Shown: piece after piece, positions 10,117 through 21,700 of the stretch
How the letters are laid out: each line of letters opens with the position of its first letter
Position numbering within the stretch: position 1 is the first letter of the stretch
NCBI RefSeq assembly: GCF_029784135.1
Contig: NC_073745.1
Location: 165,291,328 to 165,355,327, forward strand
DNA: 64,000 bases
Direction: 5' to 3'
Source: Toxorhynchites rutilus septentrionalis
Taxonomy: Eukaryota > Arthropoda > Insecta > Diptera > Culicidae
The notes under the pieces: model-generated
The model's database searches: none
Told to the model about the DNA's origin: nothing
The model's input: only the letters and a program-made list of their open reading frames with translations
Made by a program: the position numbers and the translations under genes

Positions 10117-11449
10117 ATAGCCTCACGAATCGCCATTTTTATATAAGAGTATTCATGTTTGTAAAAATAAAAATTGTTTGATTAACTTGTGTTGGGAGTG
10201 GAATATGAATGTTTAAAATGGCACAGATTGATGTTTGGTGAAAACTGCTCCGATATGGGTTCGAATTCCGGTCGTCTGGATTATCATCCACCAGCTATCT
10301 CGCGCGGCTATCTGAAATTTAATTCAACAGCGGTTAAAACTTTCGAGTGCATCAGAATTTCATTGACATTTCAATATGATGTAATATGTTCTTTATTAGG
10401 ATCTAATATAATTTACTGTTTCATGATTTTCTTCAGCATGCAACACGATTTACTACAATACTGAATCGATTTAAATTATACGCTTATACGACACACAAAC
10501 TGCATCAGCGTAATATACGCATATGATGCGGATTAAATATATTTTACGACAATGTACATCATAAAATCACTATCCACTTTTGCATGCATATGCCAGTTAG
10601 ACGCATTATATGCCAACCAAATTCTAGGGCATATGATGTTATATATACGCTTGTTATGCGATTTAATGTTTGCTGGGTTATTATACCGAATTGTGACTTA
10701 ATTTGATAATGGTATATAAAATCGAGTTTTTACATTTAATGCGATTTCAAATATACACAATACATACTTTTATTGATATTATATGCGATTATGATTTATT
10801 CGGATTTCTTATAAGACTTGGCACGTGCAAAATTATACGATTTAATGTTTGCTGGGAATGCACCATCGTGATTCATGCATTCAACTATGTACCTAATCAA
10901 ATCAAATGGTCCAAATTCACACCATTTTCAAAATCGTGGTGTATTCATCCTGGGCAGTAATGTATTCCGGATCACCGAGGGAAATCCGAGGGAAACTAAT
11001 AAATGATACTTTGTCAAATTCTTCGGAGTATAATAAAAAGACGTGTGACTTGTTTGGGTGTCGAAGTCGGAACGGAACTTTATTTCAACCAAGGCGGTAT
11101 AATAAGGTGGAACGTTATGTCAGAACTGCTGTTCAGCCATTACTTGAGTTCGAATTGACAGCGACCAAACGAACGGCTAGAGTTTTCCGAGAAAGAGGAT
11201 AACAAATGGCATGCAATGATGAGTGCATACCGCTATGTGTTTGCTGCGCATAAACGTTGGTTTTGTTTACGCTGTTGGCATCATTGTTGTGTTTCGGTGA
11301 TTACTGCAAGTTGTTGTCTGCATTGCTGTTTTACGGAACGTGAAGGTTGTTGCTGTTGCTGCTGGGATTGGCATGTCAGCGATTGTGGGAGCTTTGCTAG
11401 TGGATATATGAAAGGGCCACTACCGGCGGGCTTGTGCCGTACTGCTCTA
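10117..11449. other. No gene recognised; two copies of a 19-bp motif
   Basis: The interval has several short frames without domains. CGATTTAATGTTTGCTGGG occurs at 10659-10677 and 10838-10856 in the same orientation, inside AT-rich DNA full of GCATATG and ATACG motifs. This looks like MITE termini or nested MITEs, but I could not fix boundaries. Confidence 0.4.
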
Positions 11450-11639
11450 AAGGCTGATTTAGACGATGCCAGTCAGCGCTCTAGTTGAAGTATCCAGTGA
11501 ACAGAGAACAGACACTCTGTTCAAGTTACTTGTACCAGTATCGAACAAGTAATTGGCCTCTAACTTGAACAGAGTGTCTGTTCTCTATTCACTTGATACT
11601 TCAACTAGAGCGCTGACTGGCATCGTCTAAATCAGCCTT
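11450..11639. repeat. 190-bp near-perfect palindrome
   Basis: Arm 1 (11450-11528) and arm 2 (11561-11639) are reverse complements over 79 bp with two mismatches. The 32-bp loop contains a further inverted pair, TTACTTGT and ACAAGTAA. Homology stops sharply at both ends. It could be a foldback MITE or a young inverted duplication. Confidence 0.93.
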
Positions 11640-12815
11640 AAGTTCCATTCGCTTTGGTGGCAGTAATCGTTGGCGACCCATTAGAATTGAGTGATAGCGA
11701 TTCGCTGAGGATATCCATGCATATCGTTTACCGGCGACTGCTGCTTTAGCTGGAGACTCACCTGATCGTGCGGGTTGTGAGACACAACAGCTAGTTCGAT
11801 TGAAACCGGCCCAGCGGATGTATATGTTGGTATGGACCGCTATGTAGCATAAAAATTAGACCTGCTTTGTTTATAAACAAAAATAGTCGCTGTCATTTTT
11901 TATCCCCTCTCGCATCTTCCATGCCTTATCTACATACTGTCGCGAAAACGAACCACCTGTCAATTCCAGCTCCTTGATTTCAACAACTACTTTGACAGCA
12001 GTATGTTTATCCCGTTTATCCCGCCGAATGGTGAATACACGAATAATTGATGTTATCTAAAGTGTCTATACAATATACTCATTTGAAAGATGTTCGAATA
12101 AACCTACTAATTCAACTCCTAAAATTCAACTAATCTAGATTGTAATTCAATATACAATAAGCAGAGAATGATCATTTATTACCAATGGAAATAAATTGAT
12201 TACTATCAGTGATCGGTGACTTTGAACATTAAGGGTCATATTCTCTCATTTGCTTCTACAATACATTCCAAACATTACATAGCAAAATCATAAATGGATA
12301 TAATTGGAATTTCGGTTTTTGTCTCACTTGGATATCCTTTGTATAATGTCTAATTTCAAATTTAGTCTGCTCAAAAAATATCGCATATGACTCTGTATCT
12401 GTAGAGGGCGTATGCGTGTATTCGGGTTCACGTAAACCGAATCGTTTATTTTTGATATTTTACAGGCATTTTCTGCATTAAATGTTGCAATTCAAGATTT
12501 TGTCTTCTCAAAAATTCACACTCTTCATCATATGCCTTCCTTTCCTTGAGAATCTGGAATAATTAACAAAAAAAACATAATTATTTCTATTTCAAATTTA
12601 CGGTTATGTATTAATGCGTGCGTTTTTACTCATCTGTTTTTTACTTCGATTCCTTTTCAGATGCTCTCAGCCTCGAGGTTGGAAATATGAAATCATAGAG
12701 AAACTCTATCATCGGTCGCATGCCCGGAAATGAGCAGCGTTACAGTAAAAATTTAGCCCCAAGCTCGGTAAAATCGTTAGGGCCCCCTCCACAGTATTTT
12801 GTCCTCACTGTGTTA
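11640..12815. other. No gene recognised
   Basis: AT-rich sequence with no long frame and no repeat end that I can identify. Confidence 0.4.
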
Positions 12816-13775
12816 CAGTAGGGCTCTGAAACATTTATCCTATCCATCCTATCCGGCCAATATTTGTGCTATTCGACCGGATACCGGATAGTGACCTACT
12901 ATCCGATCGAATACCGGATGTTAGAAAAAAAAATCAATAGTTTCTCATCACAACTATTAATTTTTTAACAGTACTAAAATTGAAAAACCAATCTTTGTTT
13001 TCTACAGAACAGTTTCAGAGAACAGTTTTTCGCTGTAAACACTACAGCAAAGAACTGAAAGATAAACTCTAACAAACCTTGCCAGTTGGATGTATTGCTT
13101 GGAGTTTATCACGTTGAGCTCGGATGTTTTCTTGCTACGCTTTTCATTTAGTTCACATTAAGAGCATTTTCACAATATCAGTGTCGGTCCCCGCTCCCAA
13201 AGGTATTTATTGTATTAAAGGAAAATTATCAGAAATTCGATCAGAAGGTAGTCACATATCGTAAAACATCCGTAAACAAACAATGTTTATTTTTATTCCT
13301 CATTTTGTAATTTTTGTTATTTCTTTTTGATCTATCAGATTATCATCCCTGAAGACAGTTCTTATTAGTTTTTTTAATCTTGAATACAAATAATATTTGC
13401 ATATTTAAATTCGTAGTCCTTACTCTTACTCTCCCGGTATTAAAATTATTTCAATAAATCCGCAAAAATCTCATCGTTGAAAAAGAAAATCCTTATCAGA
13501 AAACAATATATTCAAGATTCTTTCGGTGTTTATTAGGATATTAATTCTAAGCGGAAAATTTAACCATCGTTCATTATTTTAAATTGTGTATTTCTTCCTA
13601 AATGTCTCCCTATATTATTATTTCTTCCTCAACGTAGTTTCTCCCTGTTTCGTATTCGCAAATAAAGAGCCGAATATCCGGCTCTCGGATATTCAGCCAT
13701 TCGGCTTCGAAGCTTACCGGATATCCGATAACCGGTATCAGGCCAAACAAACATCCATTCCATCACTAGTTATTT
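12816..13775. repeat. Degenerate element rich in CCGGATA motifs
   Basis: Clusters of CCGGATA/TATCCGG occur near both ends (12850-12920 and 13675-13740). The right edge contains AACTAGTGATGG on the minus strand, a form seen in hAT termini. No transposase frame survives. This is a weak call based on motif distribution only. Confidence 0.3.
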
Positions 13776-13844
13776 CTCTAGCGTAAAATAAATCAAAAGG
13801 AATGACGGAAGTAGCGATCAAAAATAGAACGGTAATCATTCTAA

Positions 13845-14060
13845 AGGAAAATTTAAAGGCAAGTCAGATGATACCTCTTCAGCTACTGCTAACACCTCAG
13901 GTAGCTTCATGGTCGCTAGTATGGCAACATCTCATCTCAATTGCTGAACCGCTTAGGTCAAGTCAGCTACTGCCAACACCACAGGTAGTTTTACGCCCGC
14001 TTGATATGAACCAGTGGAGGCATATCATCTCAACCACGAGTTTTGGTTGAAACGCTGAGG
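13845..14060 (+). repeat. Diverged tandem duplication, unit about 100 bp
   Basis: Blocks such as AGCTACTGCTAACACCTCAG and AGCTACTGCCAACACCACAG, each followed by GGTAG and later by CATCTCAAC, repeat about 100 bp apart. The function is unknown. Confidence 0.5.
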
Positions 14061-14149
14061 GCACGTCAGGTGTCATTATTCGATATCACTTTGACTTGAG
14101 ACATACGATGAGTGTAGCCGTCCTTATGGTTCGCAATTGTTTTGGGCCG

Positions 14150-14456
14150 TTTTTTATCCCATCTGTTTTATTTTTATTATTAGGCTCATCTAACAATTTA
14201 GCTGTAACAGAGCGGAATTTATTCGTGTATATTGTTTCTCATGTTATATATTACACAGTAGCCATATAGCCGTAAAAGTACATGTCGCAATTTTCGGCAT
14301 AAGAAAATTTCTATTGTTCGAATGTTTACAGTTGGACTTCCATTGTTGTGTTTATAAATAGCACTAATTACCGATGCAGCAGATCGATCGTATGTGGAGT
14401 GAGAGTCTGGAATCACCTTCACATGATGATTGATGCATGGACGTAGTAGCTAGAAT
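14150..14456 (-). mobile_element. SINE, 3' part, split by copia insertion
   Basis: On the minus strand this sequence matches the 3' two thirds of the SINE at 54387-54882, including CGCTCTGTTACAGCTAAA, the AGCCTAATAA tail and the terminal GGGATAAAAAA. The 5' piece is at 24851-24901. The whole SINE is flanked by a 14-bp duplication, ATTGTTTTGGGCCG (14136-14149 and 24902-24915). It is 5'-truncated, starting shortly before box B, so it lacks the A box. Confidence 0.85.
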
Positions 14457-14614
14457 TTTTGCGGATAAAAATGTAAAAACTAGACCGTTCAGGTTGGGTG
14501 TTAGAAGACTAATGAAAATTTTATTCAAATCAACAAACTACGTTGCTACGTTATATATAACAGAAGTACAATTCGTTGGTTACATTTTAGGCAATGTCTA
14601 CTGCGATCACAACA
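14457..14614 (-). repeat. Ty1/copia 3' LTR (158 bp)
   Basis: Matches 24693-24850 over its full length. On the minus strand it starts TGTTGTGATC after a purine tract (AAGGAGGAG). The element is flanked by the 5-bp duplication AGAAT (14452-14456 and 24851-24855). Confidence 0.92.
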
Positions 14615-14621
14615 CTCCTCC

Positions 14622-15953
14622 TTAAGCAACGAATCCAATTAACCTTCTATTTTCTTCCAGCTTCCGGATAGCCAGGGCCTTTGTGAACCCATCAGCGGGC
14701 TGCTGCTTCGTGTTCACATATCCCAGCTCCACTACTCCTTGATTCAGGACATCTCGGACGAAATGATACCTGATGTCTAGATGCTTTGTTCGTGGATTGT
14801 ACCCTTGGTTCTGAGCGATACAGATGGCTGATTGGTTGTCACATCGGATGGGAATCTGATACATGCCGAAAATCTGCAACTGGAACTGGTACCACCAAAG
14901 TGCTTCCTGGACTGTGCGGGAAAGCGCGATATATAACGCTTCGCACGAGGACAATGCGACTGTTGGTTGACGTTTGACGTTCCACGATACAGCTCCTCCC
15001 ATGAACGTAAAGACGTATCCGGTGGTGGATTTTCTGGAGTCCGGTTCTCCTCCCCAATCGGCATCTGTGAAACCAACCAAGCCTGTGCTATTCTGCTTCG
15101 AATACGTTAGACGGTTCGAACGCGTGCCTCGCAAGTACCTCATGATACGCTTGACAGCGTTCCAGTGGCTACGTCCGGGATTCACGTTGAATTGGCTGAC
15201 TTGGTTTACTGCGAAACTGATGTCCGGCCGCGTTGCCTGCGCCAGATAGGTGAGACACCCCACTGCCTCCTGGTAAGGAATCTCTTTCATTTCGCGCATC
15301 TTCTCCTGTGTCGCCGGAGACATGGACTTGTCCAGTTTGACGCTCGCCTCTGCTGGTGTCGAAACTGGGTTACAATTCACCATGTTGAACCGTTGCAAAA
15401 TACTGTCGATGTAGTGCTCCCGATCTACCCACAGTTTGCCGTTCTTCCTGTCACGCGTGATCCGTCCCAGGCAGAAAGAAGCTTCACCAAGATCCTTCAT
15501 TCTGAAGCGGTTGTGAAGGAACGATTTCAACATTTGCTTCAGCTTGGCATCATTGGTAAAGATCATGAAATCGTCCACGTAAATAGTGACGAAAATCATT
15601 TTCTCACCGCTGATTCGGAAATACAGGTACGGATCAACCTTTGATTGGTTCAGTCCGAACTCCTTCAGTGCGTGATCCAGCTGGTTGTTCCACAGACGGC
15701 TTGACTGTTTCAGCCCATAGAGTGCCTTCCGTAACCGACAGACTTGCTTCGAGGTGCCAGCAAATCCTTTCGGCGCCTCCATGTAGATGACCTCGTCCGA
15801 TAGCTTGCCTTGAAGGAACGCAGTGGCCGCATCCATATGCTCCACATCGAGGTCATGCTTCACCGCCAGTGCCAGCAGATAACGAATGGTGGAATACCGT
15901 ACTACGGGGGAATACACCTCGTCGTAATCGATGCCTGGCCGCTGTGAGCACCT
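14622..15953 (-). pseudogene. Ty1/copia reverse transcriptase and RNase H
   Basis: The frame carries the copia RT core: DAATAFLQGKL, the fingers segment around GLKQSSRLW, and the catalytic VTIYVDDFMIF. RNase H follows with TDADWGGEPDSRKSTTGY, SSCEALYIALS and the C-terminal TKHLDIRYHFVRD. The polymerase copies the element RNA in cytoplasmic particles. The frame ends with a normal stop just before the 3' LTR. Upstream it is out of register with the integrase part by one base near 15950, a frameshift that breaks the single copia polyprotein. Confidence 0.92.
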
Positions 15954-16315
15954 TTAACAACCAGCCGTGCCTTGTATCGTTCGATGTCACCAGTTGGTCC
16001 CCGCTCCGTCTTGAAGACCCATTTGTTTCGGAAGGCCTTCCTATCGCTTGGAAGGCTGGTTAGCTCCCACGTTTCGTTCTCCTCGGCCCAAAATTCCTTC
16101 GGCAGGCGCGAATCACTCAGCATGCTTCTGGCCTTCTCGATGAGTGTCCGGTTCATTCTTTCCGCTACACCGTTTTGCTCAGGGGTGTACGGACAAGTTT
16201 TCTCGTGGCGCACTCCATCTTTCACCATGCTGCTTCTGAAGGATGCATTTACGTATTCGGTCCCGTTATCCGTTCTCAGAACCTTGAGTTTCCATCCGGT
16301 TTGGCGCTCACTCAT
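15954..16315 (-). pseudogene. Ty1/copia integrase C-part joined to RT start, internal deletion
   Basis: The segment reads the second and third integrase catalytic regions (LRTDNGTEYVN and TPEQNGVAERMNRTLIE). It passes RLPKEFWAE and then jumps near 16085 directly to the RT entry phrase ETWELTSLPSDRKAF. In complete copia elements well over 100 residues lie between these, so an internal deletion has removed the integrase tail and linker. It is separated from the N-terminal part by an in-frame TAA at 16346-16348. Confidence 0.85.
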
Positions 16316-16345
16316 GGCCTTGAAACTTCCATAAGCTCCAAATGC

Positions 16346-17505
16346 TTAATTCTTCTGTTCCAGGAAATAGAGGAAAACCTTCCGGCTCGCATCGTCGATG
16401 AACGTCATCACGTAACAACTGCCACCGAGAGAAGGAACTTCGATGGGTCCAACCAGGTCCGAGTGGACTAAATCCAGTAACCTTTCGGTTCGCGACTCAC
16501 TGGAAGAAAATGGATTACGTGCATGCTTACCCTCGATACAAGCGATGCACTCTGGGATGACGTCATTTGCCAAGTCGATGCCGTCTGCCATCGTCGCAAG
16601 CTTTCGTAGACTTCGACGATTGAGGTGTCCCAGACGTCTGTGCCAAATTCCGTTACTCGGTGCCAGCAAAGCTTCCTCGTGCTTCTGGTTCAGCATATAC
16701 AAGCCGCCTACCTGTGTACCAGATGCGATCACGTTGCCATTGCTCACGCGAACTTCACACCTTTCGGCATCGAAGACCACCGTCATTCCCTTCTGGCAAA
16801 TCTTGCTAATCGAAAGGAGATTCGTGGCCAATTCCGGAATCTGCAGCACTTCCTTCACTTCGATGCGTCCTTCATTGAGCTCCAGCTTGACCAGACCCTT
16901 CGCGACAGACATCATGCTACCGTTGTTCGCCGTTCCCACTGGATGCGCCATTGGCTGTTGCTTCACAAATCCAGTTTCATTCCAAGACATGTGATACATG
17001 GCCCCGGAATCAAAGTACCACTCCTTCTGGCTTACATCGCCCATCGCAAAAATGCTGCACAAAGCTTTGCCAGACGTTTTCGATGTATTTTGCTTCTGTG
17101 GACACTTCGCTGCAAAATGCCCACGCTTCTTGCAATTGTGGCACGTGTCGTCCTTCTTGACCGCACCATTTTTGCTTCCACGCCGTCTTGAACTTGAATA
17201 CAACGCTCCGTCTCCACCGGCGATTTCGGGTCCGTTCTGCAGCTTCACATCTTGCAAAATTTTTGCTTTCACCGCGTCCGACGTCAACGCAGTGCCGGAT
17301 GCCTCGAGCCCCATAATCATGGGTTTGTAATGGTCCGGAAGCCCCATCAGCAACAACGCAGCCAGCCATGAGTCGTCGACCTTGAATCCGATTCCCGCAA
17401 ATTTGTGTGCCGTGGACATCAATTCATCGACGAACGACTCCACGCTGCCGCATTCGTCCAACCGAATCGACGTTAGCTTTCTCAGCAACCCGATTTTCCG
17501 TGTCA
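16346..17505 (-). pseudogene. Ty1/copia Gag C-part, protease and integrase N-part
   Basis: Domains in order: Gag helical region, a CCHC knuckle CHNCKKRGHFAAKC, protease motif WYFDSGAMYHMS, the GAG-pre-integrase zinc region (HRRLGHLNRRSL with CIACIEGKHARNPF), and the start of the integrase core (DLVGPIEVPS, FIDDASRKVFLYF). The frame stops at a single TAA (16346-16348) and is otherwise continuous with 15954-16315. Its 5' end is cut at the GACC duplication by the gypsy insertion and resumes at 24273. Confidence 0.92.
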
Positions 17506-17509
17506 GACC

Positions 17510-18561
17510 TGTAATGCCTTCTGCTCGCGATTACTCAGGGTCGTTGCAAACTGCTGATTCAGACTCAAGAAGAACCACACAACCCACAATTTCCCAGGAG
17601 TTTACCCTTTCCCGTTTATCTACCCTAAATAAAGCCACTCGCGTCACTCGTGGGGAGCCTCTCTTGCTACCGTTCCCAAGGCTCCTGTGGTGAAACCTTC
17701 TCTACAACCGACTACGGACGAGGGGTGACGGCTACCTTTATGAGCCCGGAATAACGTCAAAGAATGTATATTCAGGGCTGTTTGTTAAAAGGGAATGACA
17801 CTGAAGGTAATGGTAGTGATTTCTATATATTTCGGGGGGGTTTAAAGCACACGGTACTTGCGGTCTGATGGTTTTCGGCGTGCGTGGGAGGAAAATTCCG
17901 TTCCCTAATCAGATGGCCTTCGGTTCTTAACTGGAACGGTACTGATAGTCCCTTCCGTAGGGCCTCTTCCTGTCGTGTCCTCTTCGATCTTCTGCGTCCT
18001 CGACTGTAGATAATAAAGAAAAGGCCCACTGGTCGGACCTGACCAGCAGAAGTTAACCACCGTGGCGTCCCCATTCGAATCATCTTTCTCATTACCTTTT
18101 CTTTGTATACTTTTTAAACTCTAACGACGTCCACAATTATCAACGACGTGGACGTAATACGAAACCTAATAAACAAACAACACTAAACATTACTGAAAAC
18201 TACACTTATCTACATATTTAAATTAAAACATTTACTTTACACGACGCGCACTTCTACTTCCGGAGACGGTCACGAACAGAAAGAAAGACCACATAAAACG
18301 GACAAAAGGGAACAATGCCGACAGGCCGAGCACAATTATGCCCTATCCTTTTGAGCGACGGTAGTTGCCCCATTCATGGACGCGACCTCTCCTTTGCTCA
18401 AACCAGTCCATTGTTAAGGACGCGGGGTCCCCCAGATGAGCTGGCGCAGAGCTTACAATGACCCTGTCAATTGACATTTGGCAGATTTTGTTGTCTGCGG
18501 CTCAGCTTTATTTTAGTGATGGCAGAGTCATCGCTTTAGGCCAATATGAACGGATGTTACA
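17510..18561 (-). repeat. Gypsy A 3' LTR (1052 bp)
   Basis: On the minus strand the LTR starts TGTAACATCC at 18561 and ends GGCATTACA at 17510, next to the GACC duplication. The first 388 bp (18174-18561) match 23881-24268. The remaining 664 bp have no counterpart in the left-over 5' LTR. The short frame at 17823-18092 lies wholly inside the LTR and is not called as a gene. Confidence 0.88.
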
Positions 18562-18796
18562 TTACCCTCCCGTCCCGGTAAGAAAACTGTATCATAAAGT
18601 AAGCTAAATGGAAAAAAGCATATCGCTGCTTCATCTAGCCGGAAACATGTCCTTCGAATATACTACGTTCAATTCCGAGGCATAAGCTAACTATTTGCTA
18701 TGTTCGATTACATATCCTACCCTCGTGACATTCTCAATGCGCCATCTTTGAAGGTAATGTTATTCATTATGAATCAAAACAATCTCAACATATTCA
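18562..18796 (-). other. Gypsy A 3' non-coding region with polypurine tract
   Basis: Lies between the pol stop and the 3' LTR. The minus-strand GGGACGGGAGGGTAA (18562-18576) directly before the LTR is the likely polypurine tract. Confidence 0.65.
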
Positions 18797-21700
18797 TTAT
18801 TTCTTTAGATTTTCCATCGGTTTTAAATCTGCCGCCGAGAATGTTCCAATACTTTTCCCAGAATCGTCGGCTAGTTCATATGAGCTAGTACCTATCCTGG
18901 CAAGGATCACACATGGCACATAGCAGGGACCCAGTTTGGAATTATAATTTTGAGCTGCAGATGATACACGGAAATTTCGTTTCAAGACCCTTTGACCCAC
19001 TTTATAGGAAGGTGCTTTATGTTGGTATCGCATATCGTACAGTGATTTGTTTTTGTCATGTTGCTTTTTTAACTGTTTGTAGACTAAATCAAAAATCAGT
19101 CTATCCACTTCTATCCTTTTTTCTATCCTCTCCTCCTTTTCCAATTCGCTCTCGTCCCTATCCATTCTATGTTCGTCCCCTCTTCCTACTATTTCATGAC
19201 CAAAAAGCACTCTGTACGGACTGAAACCCGTAGAGGTGTGAGGTGTAGTGTTTAAAACATATTCAATTTCTGAAATTCGTGAATCCCATAGCTTTTGATC
19301 CGTACGAACATATGTTCTAATACATGCGTTTATTGTTCTATTCAAACGTTCGACAGGATTGGCTTGGCTGTGATGTCGAGACGTGGCCCAATGCTGAATG
19401 TGATACTTTTCAAGCAAACCTTGGAATTCGTGCGAAAGAAAAGTCGACGCATTATCAGTTATGATATATTCTGGAGTTGAGAACCTTCTGAACCAATTCT
19501 GTTCTAAGATTTGGCCCACCTGCCCCGAGGAGATTCTACGAAGAGGAAAAAGAAGACAATATTTTGAGAACAGATCCATCGTGACCAATAAATGGGAATT
19601 GCCGTGTTTACTTCGTGGTAGGGATTGAATGAAATCAACCGCTAAAATTTGGAACGGTTTGGTAGTTACCCGTTGTTTTCCCATTTCAGGATGCTGTGAT
19701 CGAGTTGAGGGCTTGTTCTGCTGACATATAGTACACTGACGAATATGTTCCCGGACATCTTCGGTTATCCGTGGCCAAAAATATTTTTTCCGGATCCTGT
19801 AAATGGTTTTTTCCATGCCCATGTGAAGCGCATCATCATGCTCTTCCACTAAAATATGCTCTCGCCTACTTTCCGGAACGCACATCTTCCATTCAAATCG
19901 ATAGTCTAAACTATCATTCTTAATTGGGACAAATTTCTTAAGTATACCGTTGTCGATTCGAAAATCTTTATATTTTTCCGGACTTTTCACAACTTTTTTC
20001 TGCATTTTAGCATACCAATCGTCATTGGATGATTCTATACCTACGACTTCAACCGACCGGGACAATGCGTCAGGAATAACATTATCAACCCCTCGACGAT
20101 GCTTAATGGACATATTGTATCTTTGGAGCTCCATACTCCACCGGCATAGCCTGGAAGATGTGCGCCAGCTACTTTGTAAAATATATGTCAACGCCGACGC
20201 ATCTGTGATTACTGTAAATCGAGAGCCTTCTATGTAGCATCTGAATTTCTGTATCGAGTTAAGAACAGCAAGTGCTTCCTTTTCGGTTGCACAGTAACGT
20301 TGTTGAGCATCACTCAATTTTTGTGAATGATACGCGATCGGTTTTTCGACTTCCTCGTGCATTTGTGTTAGGACTCCTGCGACAGCTGTGTTGCTGGCAT
20401 CGCAGTGAATTGAAAATTGTTTCTCGAAGTCCGGATTTGTAAGAATCGGAGCGCTTATGAGCAGTTCCTTGATCCTGGAAAAGGCGTTTTCCGCGCCTTT
20501 GTCCCACCGAATACTCGCTGGTTTATTTTTGAGCAAATCAGTCAAGGGTTGTACCACTCCACTGTACTCGGATATAAATCGTCTATAGTAGTTACTCATA
20601 CCCAGAAATCTACGTAATGCTTTGAGAGATTTCGGTCGTTCAAAGTTTACAATAGCCTCAATGCGATCTGGATTTGGTCGCAACCCGTTTTCATTCAAAA
20701 CATAGCCTAGATATGGTACCTCCGAAACACAAAAATGCGACTTAGCTAGATTTATTGACAAATTTGCTCTCTTCAATCTAGAACCCACTTCCCGAAGCAG
20801 CAATATATGTTCGTCCAAAGATTGGCTGGTAACAATTATGTCGTCCAGGTACACAAAAACTTTTGGTTCTAACTCCCCTGCGCCCAGGACTCGATCCATT
20901 AATCTTGATAAGGTAGCTGGGCTGTTAACTAATCCGAACGGCATTCGAGTGAATTGGAACAATCCTTTCCCTACTACCGAGAAAGCCGTATACTTCTTAG
21001 ATTTTGGATGAAGCGGGACTTGTAAAAACGCTTTAGATAAATCAATGGTTGATATAAACTTACATGGACCTAGCCTACTCAATATCCGGTCTGCATGAGG
21101 TAGAGGATAGCAGTCACGGACTGTGCGCTCATTTAATTTTCGCGCGTCCAAACACAATCGGACCGAACCATCTTTTTTATCAACTGGGACCAACCTTAAA
21201 GCCCAATCACTATAAGACTTTTCAATAATTCCCGCCTCAAGCATTCTACCTAGTTCCATATTAATTTGTTGTTGTCTTTTTGGTGAATTTGGATATGGAT
21301 TGATTCGCACGGGGCCTATTTTTTTCGCATCTTCCGTTAGCTCAATTCGATGCATGATGAGCGGTGTAGAATCTAGCCACCCTTCTCCTGCCCCTTTGAA
21401 CAAACTCTTCACATTTTCTAGTTGTTGCTGCGGATTTGGAGATAACTCCTGTTTATCAGAGACCGTGTGTATTTCGTTGACAGAAACTGTCTGAATGGTG
21501 GGAGCAATTCCGAATGCTTTCCAAAAATCAGTGCCAAGAATCAATTTACGTTTCAATTCCGGGACGACGAAAGTCGAAATTATTTTGGTAGTCCCGTTAA
21601 AAGTCATAGGCATGTTAACATATCCCCGGACTTCTAGTTTCTGTCCGCTGGCTGTACTCAGTTCCACATTAGAGGGAAAAATTTTCAATTTGCAGGACCT

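Noticed and set aside
15165..17330. Several plus-strand frames over the copia and other pol genes
   Set aside because: Antisense shadows of the copia, gypsy and BEL genes; the minus-strand frames have the conserved motifs.
17823..18092. 89-codon frame in gypsy A 3' LTR
   Set aside because: Lies wholly within the LTR, has no recognisable domain, and the matching part of the 5' LTR is deleted.
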